In this document: positions 1-7,161 of the stretch, in pieces
Numbering within the stretch: position 1 is the stretch's first letter
Layout of the letters: each line of letters starts with the position of its first letter
NCBI GenBank assembly: GCA_003058495.1
Contig: QBVC01000042.1
Coordinates: 1 to 32,414 of the forward strand
DNA length: 32,414 nucleotides
Direction: 5' to 3'
Origin: a gamma proteobacterium symbiont of Ctena orbiculata
GTDB taxonomy: Bacteria; Pseudomonadota; Gammaproteobacteria; Chromatiales; Chromatiaceae
Program-made: the position numbers and the translations under genes
The notes under the pieces: generated by a model
Database searches by the model: none
Told to the model about the DNA's origin: nothing
What the model saw: only the letters and a program-made list of their open reading frames with translations

Positions 1-1
1 A

Positions 2-307
2 CCCCGGGTGCAATCCAGGATCGATTTCAGGCAACAATACCTGGCCGAGCTATTGGCCAAGATTGAGGCGAACAAGTACTACCCCACCGTTGCCCGGCGC
101 AGAAACATCGAAGGAAAGATCGAGGTAAGCTTCAGGCTTGCCTGCGACGGCGAGGTCACGGAGTTGAAGATCAGCGGTCGCCACAGCCTGCTGCGAAAGG
201 CAGCGGGCAAGGCCATCAATGCCGCACAACCGCTGCCCGAGCCACCTTCCCAGGTCGAATGCCCGCTGCCGGTCAACTACGCCATGGCCTATACCCTGGA
301 TAATTAG
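2..307 (+). CDS. TonB family protein, C-terminal end (partial at left edge)
   Basis: The reading frame is open to the left edge, so only the C-terminal ~101 residues are visible; the GTG at 8 is unlikely to be the true start. The visible part matches the TonB C-terminal domain: a YLAELLAKIE helix, then YYP, an R-R-x-x-I-E-G-x-I-x-V-x-F strand, a D-G-x-V-x-x-L-x-I-S-G strand, L-L-R-K-A-A helix and a final P-L-P-E-P-P turn. In the family this domain contacts the TonB box of outer-membrane receptors and passes on proton-motive-force energy from ExbB/ExbD in the inner membrane. The proline-rich linker and N-terminal anchor lie outside the window, so the partner receptor cannot be judged. The gene ends with TAG about 70 bp before the stop of the convergent oxidoreductase gene. 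Confidence 0.85.
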   Translation, partial: PRVQSRIDFRQQYLAELLAKIEANKYYPTVARRRNIEGKIEVSFRLACDGEVTELKISGRHSLLRKAAGKAINAAQPLPEPPSQVECPLPVNYAMAYTLDN

Positions 308-365
308 TGTACTCCCTTCCAGGTCAAGTGGCAGATCGTCTAACCATTGCCTCAATGACTTCGAG

Positions 366-384
366 AAGTTTTGAGTTTTAAGTC
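366..384. repeat. Short GTTTTGAG-type intergenic repeat, overlapping a stop codon
   Basis: The stretch reads AAGTTTTGAGTTTTAAGT and shares its core AGTTTTGAGTTTT with the inverted repeat arms at 7181-7195 and 7307-7321. It lies between the convergent tonB-like and oxidoreductase genes and covers the TAA stop of the latter (378-380). It is probably a member of the same dispersed repeat family; a role in transcript ends is only a guess. Confidence 0.4.
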
Positions 385-1358
385 AATGTGATAACGATTG
401 ATCCCAGCCTTTGTTCCGACTCCACTCTGTGATGGGCCTCCACGGCCTCTTCCATTGGGTAAATCCTGTCGACCGTTGGTCTTATTTCGCCCGCTTCAAT
501 CATCTCCTTGAGGCTGTTTAATTCCTCTTCGGTTTCTCCGGCAAATGCAAACATCGCCCGTTTGTCACTGAATCTCGAGACCATGATCGACCTCAACATG
601 TCCGAGACGCGGGGGTTTGCCATCAGGTAACGCCCGTTTTTGTTGAGCAGCTCGATACACTTCCTGAAGGGAGTTTCAGCGACCATGCTGAAGATCACAT
701 CATAGCTTTGACCAGTTGCGGTGAAATCCTCCCGGGTATAGTCGATGAAGTGGTCGGCGCCTATTTCACGCAGCATCTCCTCCTTGATGCCGCTGTCCAC
801 CGCGGTCACCTCCGCACCCATCGTCTTGGCTATCTGCACGCCGAAGGTACCGATACTGCCGCCGGCACCGTTGACCAGTACCCGCTCTCCCGGTTCGATC
901 CCGGCCTTGCGCATGAAGTGGAGTGCATTCAAACCACCCAGGGGCACCGCCGCTGCCTCGGCATAGCTGATATTGCCGGGCATTCGCCCCAGGGTGTAGT
1001 GCTGTGGCAGGGTTAAATACTCGCCATAGGCTCCCAATCGCAACTTGGTCGAACCGAAGAGAGAATCCCCCTTGCTGAATCTCGTTACATCTTTACCGAC
1101 AGCCTCAACCTCGCCTGCGAAGTAGCCTCCGAGTATCCTTTTTCTGGGTCTGAACAGCCCCAGCATCACTCTCAATGTGGGCATAAACCACTTCACCTGG
1201 AAATCGAAGCCGCGCATTTCGCAATCGGCCTTGGTGGCCTCGGCGGCACGCACCCTGATCAGGAGTTCGTCATCCCCGGGTATGGGCGGGACAACCTCCT
1301 CGACATGGAGCACTTCGGGTGGGCCGTATTCGGAATAGACGACAGCTTTCATGTTCAT
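378..1358 (-). CDS. Zinc-free MDR family NAD(P)-dependent oxidoreductase (quinone oxidoreductase-like)
   Basis: A 326-residue medium-chain dehydrogenase/reductase. The N-terminal GroES-like domain begins MKAVVYSEYGPPEVL, and the Rossmann domain has the nucleotide-binding VLVNGAGGSIG loop near the middle. The cysteine cluster of the structural zinc site and the catalytic zinc ligands of true alcohol dehydrogenases are not visible, which places it with the quinone oxidoreductase/enoyl reductase-like branch acting on an unknown carbonyl or enone. I chose ATG 1358, which has GGGGA six bases upstream; an in-frame ATG further upstream (1409) would add 17 residues running into a repeat. It is the last gene of a minus-strand run but is separated from the VOC gene by a 158-bp inverted-repeat element, so it may have its own promoter. 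The substrate cannot be inferred. Confidence 0.88.
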   Translation of the reverse strand: MNMKAVVYSEYGPPEVLHVEEVVPPIPGDDELLIRVRAAEATKADCEMRGFDFQVKWFMPTLRVMLGLFRPRKRILGGYFAGEVEAVGKDVTRFSKGDSLFGSTKLRLGAYGEYLTLPQHYTLGRMPGNISYAEAAAVPLGGLNALHFMRKAGIEPGERVLVNGAGGSIGTFGVQIAKTMGAEVTAVDSGIKEEMLREIGADHFIDYTREDFTATGQSYDVIFSMVAETPFRKCIELLNKNGRYLMANPRVSDMLRSIMVSRFSDKRAMFAFAGETEEELNSLKEMIEAGEIRPTVDRIYPMEEAVEAHHRVESEQRLGSIVITLT

Positions 1359-1381
1359 TGCAAATCCCCGGGTGATTATCA

Positions 1382-1539
1382 GTCCGCAAATGAACGCGAA
1401 TGAACGCAAATATCCATGAGTTTGATAGCGCGTTCTTTGATATTGATTGGACTGATCATGTGATTGGCGATAAAAGCTTTATTGACAGGCTCTTACCTAG
1501 ATATTAACAATCAAATCTTATTTGCGTTCATTTGCGGAC
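1382..1539. repeat. MITE-like element: inverted repeat with an internal 10-bp duplication
   Basis: The right arm at 1520-1539 is a perfect reverse complement of the left arm at 1382-1411, apart from one extra 10-base unit (GAATGAACGC) in the left arm, which reads as a tandem duplication. The arms enclose ~108 bp of AT-rich DNA with no open frame. It sits between the VOC and oxidoreductase genes, just upstream of the latter. The structure fits a small non-autonomous element or a dispersed palindromic repeat. No target-site duplication could be assigned with confidence. Confidence 0.6.
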
Positions 1540-1563
1540 TTTTTTAATAACCAAACCTGAGCA

Positions 1564-1926
1564 TTACTCAACAACCAGATGGATGACGTTGTTTGGGCCA
1601 CTCAGCCAGAATCCCTTGAATCCTTCCGGCAGCGGCTCGATCTCGTCTCTGATGGCGCACCCCTGCTCAGCCAGATAGCGTTTCGCCGCTTCAGCATCCT
1701 CTGTCTCTATCTCCAACCATACCTCTGACTGGCTCAGCCCGGCGATCCTGTCGATCCAAAGATTCTTGTCGCCGAAAGCGAAGGTCACCGACTCGAACGG
1801 ATCCGGTGAATCGGAGGGTATCCGCTGTAAGCCAAGCAGCTGTTCATAGAACAGCACTGTTTTCTCATATTCGTGAGATGGCACTTTTATGGCGATATTC
1901 CTGCCAGCCTTGAAGGTTGGTTTCAT
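1564..1926 (-). CDS. VOC family (glyoxalase/bleomycin-resistance fold) protein
   Basis: A 120-residue protein with one full VOC unit. The N-terminal strand is AGRNIAIKVPS, followed by a helix with Y-E-x-T-V-x-F-Y-E-Q-L-L-G-L, and the C-terminal strand is GFWLSGPNNVIHLVVE. Family members use a βαβββ module for metal-dependent chemistry or for binding small molecules. The metal ligands are not convincingly conserved here: the usual first-strand H/Q position is I or A and the terminal glutamate is followed directly by the stop, so catalysis is uncertain. The ATG at 1926 has a strong AAGGAG five bases upstream. It lies 67 bp downstream of the gamma-glutamylcyclotransferase gene on the same strand, and the pairing with a glutathione-related enzyme is suggestive only. 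Confidence 0.82.
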   Translation of the reverse strand: MKPTFKAGRNIAIKVPSHEYEKTVLFYEQLLGLQRIPSDSPDPFESVTFAFGDKNLWIDRIAGLSQSEVWLEIETEDAEAAKRYLAEQGCAIRDEIEPLPEGFKGFWLSGPNNVIHLVVE

Positions 1927-1993
1927 GGCGTCTCCTTCCCTAGCGCGGCTTGCTTCAGATGGATTTTATGTCTTGTTAAAAATATAGGTGGGA

Positions 1994-2512
1994 TTAGCCA
2001 TGACTCAAGCACGATTCCGGTTGTTCATAGATGGCCATTTCAAGGGCGTGGCGTTGAGGGTCGGGGTCCACCCTAGATGCGACCCGCCGCAGTCTGCCGA
2101 TATAGGCCGGCGGCAGCTGGTATTCCAACGCACCCGCCATGACATGGTGTTTATACCAATGAAACGGCTGCAGGGTTTTATCTATGGATGTGGCATAGTA
2201 GGTGTAGGCGGCCATCGTCCTCTCATGAGGGGTGGTGAGTTCAACCCCTTTCACCTCGTATCCCTTCCCCAACCCCTCTATCCGATCCAGCACCGCCCTG
2301 TCTGCCTTTGAGATTTCGTAGACGACCCCGATCACAACCTGGTTGTCATTCTTCGTCTCAAAGGCATCACACTTTGCCGAACCGTCCCGGCTCCTCTTAT
2401 GGAAAATCAACTCATGGCCGTGCAGTGCCGCGGTGGTTATATATTCTGCTGCCGGCACCCGACTCAACAGCCTCCGGCTTGACATGTTGGATCCATAGGA
2501 AAAGTAGAGCAT
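1994..2512 (-). CDS. Gamma-glutamylcyclotransferase (AIG2/GGCT-like) family protein
   Basis: A 172-residue protein opening with MLYFSYGSNM; Y-G-S-N is the hallmark substrate loop of the GGCT fold, and Glu-79 in D-R-I-E-G-x-x-x-G-Y is the expected catalytic acid. Family members convert gamma-glutamyl amino acids or glutathione breakdown products to 5-oxoproline in the cytoplasm. ATG 2512 places the YGSN motif at its usual distance from the N-terminus; the frame extends to a TTG at 2551, but neither start has a strong ribosome-binding site. It follows apbE by 99 bp on the same strand. Exact substrate specificity (GGCT, ChaC-like or other) cannot be decided, although the lack of ChaC features argues against ChaC. 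Confidence 0.85.
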   Translation of the reverse strand: MLYFSYGSNMSSRRLLSRVPAAEYITTAALHGHELIFHKRSRDGSAKCDAFETKNDNQVVIGVVYEISKADRAVLDRIEGLGKGYEVKGVELTTPHERTMAAYTYYATSIDKTLQPFHWYKHHVMAGALEYQLPPAYIGRLRRVASRVDPDPQRHALEMAIYEQPESCLSHG

Positions 2513-2611
2513 GGTCTCGACCCGGGACTCACGAAGACGCTGACTCTCCAAGTCTAGATGATGGAGATCGGTTGTGCCGTTATACGCGTTCCGTCCGCTG
2601 CCGACGGCGAT

Positions 2612-3550
2612 TCAAAAACGCAGCCAATATCTGACCTCCTGACCCTTCAGGAAGGCCTCGGCGTCTTTTCCTTGCAACAGGGCGAAGGTGGCCAATATCC
2701 CCGCCTCGGTGCAGGTGTTCGCGGCAACGGTTGCCGACCTGGGTGCATGGGCAACGGGCCAGCCCGTTTTGGGATTCAACACATGACCGTAACGCCGGCC
2801 GTCCCGCAGCAGATAGCGGCGCGCGTCACCACTGGTGGCGAGTGCGCCCTTGCTGATTTTCAGCACCGCCGTGGCGGTATTCAGGCGGCCGGGATCCTCG
2901 ATCCCGATCGACCAGACCCCACACCCTCCGCGGCGTCCGTTGGTGTTGATATCGCCACCGAAATTGACCAACAGGCACCGCTCTGTCAGTTGTTGCAGCT
3001 GCAGCAGCACCCTGTCGACAGCATACTCCTTGCCGATACCGCCGAAGTCGATCTCCATGCCCTCCGGCAGGGTGAGGTAGGGAGGCGACCAGCCGACCCG
3101 ATGCCAGCCGACGAGAGGCAGCAGGGCCTCGACAGCGGCGGCGTCAGGGACGGCGCTGCCACCGTCGAAGCGCCAGGCACGGCGCAAGACCCCTGAAGTG
3201 ATATCGAACAGACCATCGCTCAGCTGCCAGCACTGCCGGGCGAAGTCGACCAGCTGGGCCACCTCGGCATCCACTTCGATGGCACGGCCCTGGCTGTTGT
3301 TGATCCGATGGATGATGTTGTCGTCGCGGTAACGGCTGAATTTCCGTTCGATGCGCCAGGCTTCATCCGCCGCACGCTGCAGCAGCTTCCATGCCAGCGC
3401 CTCTTCATCGACCGCCATGAAGAGCTCGCAGGGGCTTGCCATCGCCTGAAAGGATCCCCGCCAATAGCCCTCTGCCGCCTCAAGGGTCAGTGGTCCCCGG
3501 CGTTTTTTGTATCCCGTCTCAATTGCCGCTGTTGCTGAAGGCCTGTCCAT
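2612..3550 (-). CDS. apbE: ApbE-type FAD:protein FMN transferase, leaderless, with altered metal motif
   Basis: A 312-residue ApbE family protein. Recognisable motifs are FSRYRDDNIIHRIN (~71-84), DFGGIGKEYAVD (168-179), NFGGD (196-200), TSGDARRY (239-246) and GHVLNPKTGWP (255-265). ApbE moves FMN from FAD onto a Thr or Ser of a target protein. Two things are odd. The N-terminus (MDRPSATAAIE) has no signal peptide or lipobox, unlike typical periplasmic ApbE lipoproteins. In the usual E-A-D-x-x-x-T metal-binding motif the Asp is Gly-284 (EAGILAT), while Thr-288 is kept. ATG 3550 has AGAGGA at a normal distance; an upstream in-frame codon at 3628 would overlap the DUF3570 gene and still gives no leader. 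It is the last gene of the TlpA–DUF4266–DUF3570–ApbE set, so the DUF3570 protein is its most likely target. Confidence 0.88.
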   Translation of the reverse strand: MDRPSATAAIETGYKKRRGPLTLEAAEGYWRGSFQAMASPCELFMAVDEEALAWKLLQRAADEAWRIERKFSRYRDDNIIHRINNSQGRAIEVDAEVAQLVDFARQCWQLSDGLFDITSGVLRRAWRFDGGSAVPDAAAVEALLPLVGWHRVGWSPPYLTLPEGMEIDFGGIGKEYAVDRVLLQLQQLTERCLLVNFGGDINTNGRRGGCGVWSIGIEDPGRLNTATAVLKISKGALATSGDARRYLLRDGRRYGHVLNPKTGWPVAHAPRSATVAANTCTEAGILATFALLQGKDAEAFLKGQEVRYWLRF

Positions 3551-3587
3551 CTGCCGTTCCTCTGCGACCACAATCGATCGGTGGCCG

Positions 3588-4871
3588 TTAAAAGTTGTAA
3601 CTGAACTGAAGAATGATTGCCTCCACATCCGGGAAGAGTTCCATCTCGCTCAAGATGCCGGGGGCGTCGCTGTCCTTACCGTCTCCGCTTTGCAGATAGT
3701 ACTCCAGACGCAGGCTCATCTCCTGCTCATTCGCCAGCTTTAACCCATATTTGAGTCCAACTGTGATGCCGGTCAACTCTCCGAGCCGGTAATCCGCGGA
3801 AGCAAATTCAGGAAGGGCCTCCCCTTGGCGGAAAAACCGCTGATAGAAGTCGGCCTCGCTCTGGCTGTAGTAACGGAAATGGGGTTCGAGAAAATGGCTG
3901 GGATTGAACATCCAACGATAGCGAAGATCGATGGTGTGGGAGGTAATGTCCCAGTCGTCCGTATAGAAACGGTAGGAGAGATCGAGAATGTCCCGGCTGA
4001 AGTGGTGCTTCAACTGCCAATAGAGCCCATGTTTCAAGCGGGAATCGGGGCGATTTTCATAGCGATAGTCCAGCGGGCGACCGTCGCTTCCCACCAGGCT
4101 GATGATCTTGAAAGGGTCGGTGAGATAGCCGCTGGCATCACTCAGGGAATAGCTCAACTGCATCACCGTCTGCCGACTGATCACCTGGGTGACGCCGAAG
4201 ATCAGATCCACCGTGGTCTTGCTATCCTCCCCGTCCTCCCGGGTCGCATCGAAAGCTTGGTCGAAACCGGCCTGACCGCGGTCGATTACCATACTTGAAA
4301 ACGGGATGGGTATATCGCCGTCCGGGCTGATGGTGTCATTGGCCACCGATAGTCCGGCGCTGAGGGTGGTGTTGCGTTTGTTGAAATCCCGGGAGATGGA
4401 GGCGTTGAGGCTCAGCGAAAGGTAGTCATATTCGGTGGAGAAATTGGCCCCGAAGCTGGTTTTGTAGTCCCGATTGAGCGGCTGATCCCACTGGCTGCTC
4501 AGGGCGACACGAAAGTCCTTGAAGGTATCGTCCAGGGGTGTCTCATCCGCATCGGTGGTATAGGTCCCCTCCCCGGAAGGCCGGGTAAAGGTCTGGGGTT
4601 GATCGCTTGGCGTCGCTCCGTTCGCCGATGCGCCGGTCAAGGCATCGAGCACCATCTTCAGACTCAGCTTTCGCTCATCGCCAAAATCCCGTTGCGCGGT
4701 CATCACCGGTTCGATGGCACTGACCCGGTCGGCCTCGGAGTAGTAGAGAATCGCGCTGTCGAAATCCCAATCCCCCTCCTTGGCAGCGACCTCGGTCCCC
4801 TGCACGCCCAGCAGACTGCAGGTCGCCGCGGTGAGCGCGGTACGAATCTTCTTCTGCTTGTTCAATTGCAC
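3588..4871 (-). CDS. DUF3570 outer-membrane beta-barrel protein with a flavinylation-like motif
   Basis: About 427 residues. A basic N-terminus (QLNKQKKIR) and hydrophobic stretch (TALTAATCSLLG) form a Sec signal peptide. The rest alternates aromatic/polar strands (e.g. SLRLEYYLQSGDG, HTIDLRYRWMF) and ends in F-S-Y-N-F, the C-terminal aromatic signature used by the BAM complex, so an outer-membrane barrel is well supported. I recognise the family as DUF3570. Just after the N-terminal region lies D-A-L-T-G-A-S (residues ~76-82), then N-G-A-T, which resembles the D-x-x-S/T-G-A-T/S motif modified by ApbE in FMN-bind domains. The GTG at 4871 was chosen because GGAGG lies six bases upstream; the gene overlaps the DUF4266 end by 10 bp, implying translational coupling. 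Its biochemical function is not known to me. Confidence 0.85.
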   Translation of the reverse strand: MQLNKQKKIRTALTAATCSLLGVQGTEVAAKEGDWDFDSAILYYSEADRVSAIEPVMTAQRDFGDERKLSLKMVLDALTGASANGATPSDQPQTFTRPSGEGTYTTDADETPLDDTFKDFRVALSSQWDQPLNRDYKTSFGANFSTEYDYLSLSLNASISRDFNKRNTTLSAGLSVANDTISPDGDIPIPFSSMVIDRGQAGFDQAFDATREDGEDSKTTVDLIFGVTQVISRQTVMQLSYSLSDASGYLTDPFKIISLVGSDGRPLDYRYENRPDSRLKHGLYWQLKHHFSRDILDLSYRFYTDDWDITSHTIDLRYRWMFNPSHFLEPHFRYYSQSEADFYQRFFRQGEALPEFASADYRLGELTGITVGLKYGLKLANEQEMSLRLEYYLQSGDGKDSDAPGILSEMELFPDVEAIILQFSYNF

Positions 4872-5083
4872 CCGCAACCTCCGCCGGCAAAACTGCGCCC
4901 GCCGCTCGAGGCCTCTTTGCTGAAATAGATATGGTCGTCCAGTCCCGCCTCTATCGGATCAGCAATCAACTGCATCTCCGGTTTTGCGAGGAGATCCCGC
5001 TCCCAGGGTTCGACCCCAAGATTCGCGCAACCCCCAAGCAACAACAAGGCAGCAACAAATATCGGGGCCGCTATTGATGTCAT
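4862..5083 (-). CDS. Small DUF4266 lipoprotein with C-terminal GGGCGCN motif
   Basis: A 73-residue protein. A hydrophobic leader ends in the lipobox L-L-G-G-C, predicting a lipid-anchored N-terminal Cys. The mature part carries W-E-R-D-L-L-A-K-P-E-M, then HIYFSKEASSGGR and the C-terminus GGGCGCN. This tail and the KEASSGG segment match the pattern I know for DUF4266 proteins. Two closely spaced C-terminal cysteines could bind metal or form a disulfide handled by the adjacent TlpA protein; that is inference. ATG 5083 has GAGAG eight bases upstream but leaves a leader without basic residues. An in-frame TTG at 5098 would add MRVSS and supply an Arg, so the start is not fully settled. It overlaps the DUF3570 gene by 10 bp. 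Confidence 0.82.
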   Translation of the reverse strand: MTSIAAPIFVAALLLLGGCANLGVEPWERDLLAKPEMQLIADPIEAGLDDHIYFSKEASSGGRSFAGGGCGCN

Positions 5084-5237
5084 ACTACTAACTCTCAAAT
5101 GAAAGGCTGTGTGTCGGAGCTGATTAAGAACCCGGATTAGAGCAAAGAATTCTTAACACTTGCTTAAATACCATGATTCCATTGGGTGTAAATGATTTGT
5201 AATATGCAGGGAAGCGTGGACCGCCCGCACGAACCCG

Positions 5238-5726
5238 CTACAGCAGGTTCAGCAGATTCCGGATCTCCTGCTCCCGAACCCCCTCCTCGGAATGGAAAAA
5301 TCCGATATGAGACTTGAGGATACGTCCCTGTTCATCGATCAGAAAGGAGGCCGGCATCCCTTTCAGGCCGTACTGGCTGGCGACCCTGCCCTCGGGATCG
5401 AATGCGATGGTGAACTCTGCCTGGTTGCTGTTGAGAAATGCCTCGGCCAGTGCATGATCCTTGTCGAGATTGATCGCAATCACCCGCAGACCACGAGACC
5501 CGTACTTGGTCTGCATCTGATTCATCCAGGGGAACGAGGCCCTGCAGGGTTCGCACCAGGAGGCCCAGAAGTCGAGCAGTACAACCTTGCCCTTGAACTC
5601 ATTCAGGGTGACGCTGGCACTCACACCCTGGAGCGAGAAATCGGGCGCCGGCGGATGGTCGTTGCCTGCCTGAAGCGATCCGCTGCAGAAGAGGTAGATA
5701 AAAAAAAGACAAAATAGACGTTTCAT
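5238..5726 (-). CDS. TlpA-family periplasmic thioredoxin-like protein
   Basis: A 162-residue protein with a signal peptide (MKRLFCLFFIYLFCSGSLQA) and a TlpA/ResA-like thioredoxin fold. The active site is W-C-E-P-C (Cys-58, Cys-61) within LDFWASWCEPC, and the cis-proline loop is GMPASFLID. Family members reduce disulfides or maturation intermediates in the periplasm, for example on cytochrome c or CuA-site proteins. ATG 5726 has AAGGAG upstream and puts the signal peptide at the N-terminus. Another in-frame ATG at 5762 overlaps the stop of the oxidase-like gene (ATGA) but would bury the leader behind 12 residues. The gap to the oxidase gene is 32 bp, so the two are very likely co-transcribed. 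The DUF4266 gene follows 154 bp downstream on the same strand. Confidence 0.92.
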   Translation of the reverse strand: MKRLFCLFFIYLFCSGSLQAGNDHPPAPDFSLQGVSASVTLNEFKGKVVLLDFWASWCEPCRASFPWMNQMQTKYGSRGLRVIAINLDKDHALAEAFLNSNQAEFTIAFDPEGRVASQYGLKGMPASFLIDEQGRILKSHIGFFHSEEGVREQEIRNLLNLL

Positions 5727-5758
5727 TGCGCATCCGCTCCTTATTCCTGTACCGTTTT

Positions 5759-7138
5759 TCATACCCGTGGCGTTCTTGCCGTCAGGAAGACACGCAACAT
5801 CAGCCAGACAAAGATAATCCCTCCGATCACTGCAAGCAAGCCACCGATCCCCATCACACCCATGGCCAGCTTGGCCGAGAGGGAATCCAATCCCTGTGCG
5901 GCCCCCGCCGTCTTGCGCTGGATCCCCATGGCACCGGAGATCGCCAATCCGATGATGTGCAGCAGCTGTCCACTGCCGTAGATCCAGGGCTGCAGTTCCG
6001 CCAATCGACCGCTGACCGGTGGATACCCCAGCCTTGGAAGCAGCAGATAGGCCAATCCCATCAGCCCCATGGTGACCCCTACGATGGAGCCATGGTAGTG
6101 GGCCGGTATGATGGTATTGATCCCGGAGATGAAGAGGGCGATCGCGCCACCGCAGAAGAAGAGCAGCATCGACATCCAGAGGCTTCGACGCAGGGGTCTC
6201 TGCGCTGCCTCTGCAGGCTTCGCACGCATCAGGCCGATCAGGATCAGAATACCCACCGGCGTCACTGCCAGACCGCCGCCATACTGCATCAATTGGGTGA
6301 AAGCGGTTCTCGACTCAATGGTGACAGTCTGGTGCAGCATGTAGATCACCGGCACCAGCAGCACCGGCGCGATACCGAGAATCAACAGCCAGAAATACCA
6401 GCTTGAGCGGCCAGGCAGGGCTACACCGCTATGGAGGGCAAGCCAGATCCAGGCCAGCATGATCAGCTGGGTATAGGCAAACTGCAGGGTGTGTCCCGCC
6501 CCCCAGAAAAGGTACTCATAGTAGTTCTGGCCGCCCACCTCGGGCGGAATCTGCAGCCAGGCCGTGACGAGTGCGCCAAGGGAGACAAGGAAGGCCAGGG
6601 CGACGGTGGATCCCGCCAGGCTGGGGAGGTGGGAAGGGCTTGTCGACAGGCCCCGGCCCGCACTCAGACCAGGCAGCGATTGCAGCGCGATACCGACGGC
6701 AAAGAGACCCAGCATGAGAAAAAAGAGGGGCCTTTGCAATACCGGCACATAGTTGTTCATCAATGGCGAACCGTCACCGATAAACGCCGACAGGGCTAGC
6801 CCCAGGGTGCCTGTCAGTGCCATAAGAAACGCCGGTTGCTGCATCCCGGTCAAGCCCGAGTCTGATCGGGCATTCAGGCACCAGACCACCCCTGACATGG
6901 CGAGGAACCAGATCAGCACCGATTGATCGACGTGGACCACCAGGGCGGTACGGAAAAAGTCGACCCAGGGAAAAAAGGCCTCGCTGCCCGGGGTGCGCGA
7001 GAGTACCAGCAGCAGGGCGAAGAGACCCGCCAGGCCCAGCGCCAGCACCCCCAACTGCAGCCACTTCACCACCAACCCGCGCTGTCTCTGCCCGGGGGTG
7101 GGGATGCCTATTGCCGCACTGTCATCGATTGAGATCAA
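5759..7138 (-). CDS. Divergent heme-copper oxidase subunit I-like membrane protein
   Basis: A 459-residue, roughly twelve-helix integral membrane protein. Heme-copper oxidase landmarks are His-69 in helix II (VVHVDQSVLIWF), the helix-VI motif FWGAGHTLQF (His-216) and the helix-X pair in PAHYHG (His-347, His-349). These would supply two heme axial ligands, a third heme ligand and one copper ligand. In helix VII, where canonical enzymes have adjacent His-His copper ligands, this protein reads MLHQTV (His-269 only). No subunit II, III or cytochrome c gene lies alongside. It is therefore related to subunit I (often auto-named cbb3-type), but whether it reduces oxygen or nitric oxide is open. It is divergent from heme A synthase and SCO genes, which suggests a link to heme-copper biogenesis, and it heads the TlpA/DUF4266/DUF3570/ApbE run. 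Confidence 0.8.
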   Translation of the reverse strand: MISIDDSAAIGIPTPGQRQRGLVVKWLQLGVLALGLAGLFALLLVLSRTPGSEAFFPWVDFFRTALVVHVDQSVLIWFLAMSGVVWCLNARSDSGLTGMQQPAFLMALTGTLGLALSAFIGDGSPLMNNYVPVLQRPLFFLMLGLFAVGIALQSLPGLSAGRGLSTSPSHLPSLAGSTVALAFLVSLGALVTAWLQIPPEVGGQNYYEYLFWGAGHTLQFAYTQLIMLAWIWLALHSGVALPGRSSWYFWLLILGIAPVLLVPVIYMLHQTVTIESRTAFTQLMQYGGGLAVTPVGILILIGLMRAKPAEAAQRPLRRSLWMSMLLFFCGGAIALFISGINTIIPAHYHGSIVGVTMGLMGLAYLLLPRLGYPPVSGRLAELQPWIYGSGQLLHIIGLAISGAMGIQRKTAGAAQGLDSLSAKLAMGVMGIGGLLAVIGGIIFVWLMLRVFLTARTPRV

Positions 7139-7161
7139 AATTCACACCCCAGTGTCTAGAA

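Noticed and set aside
1994-2551. Longer gamma-glutamylcyclotransferase starting at TTG 2551.
   Set aside because: No ribosome-binding site, and the YGSN motif sits at its normal distance from ATG 2512.
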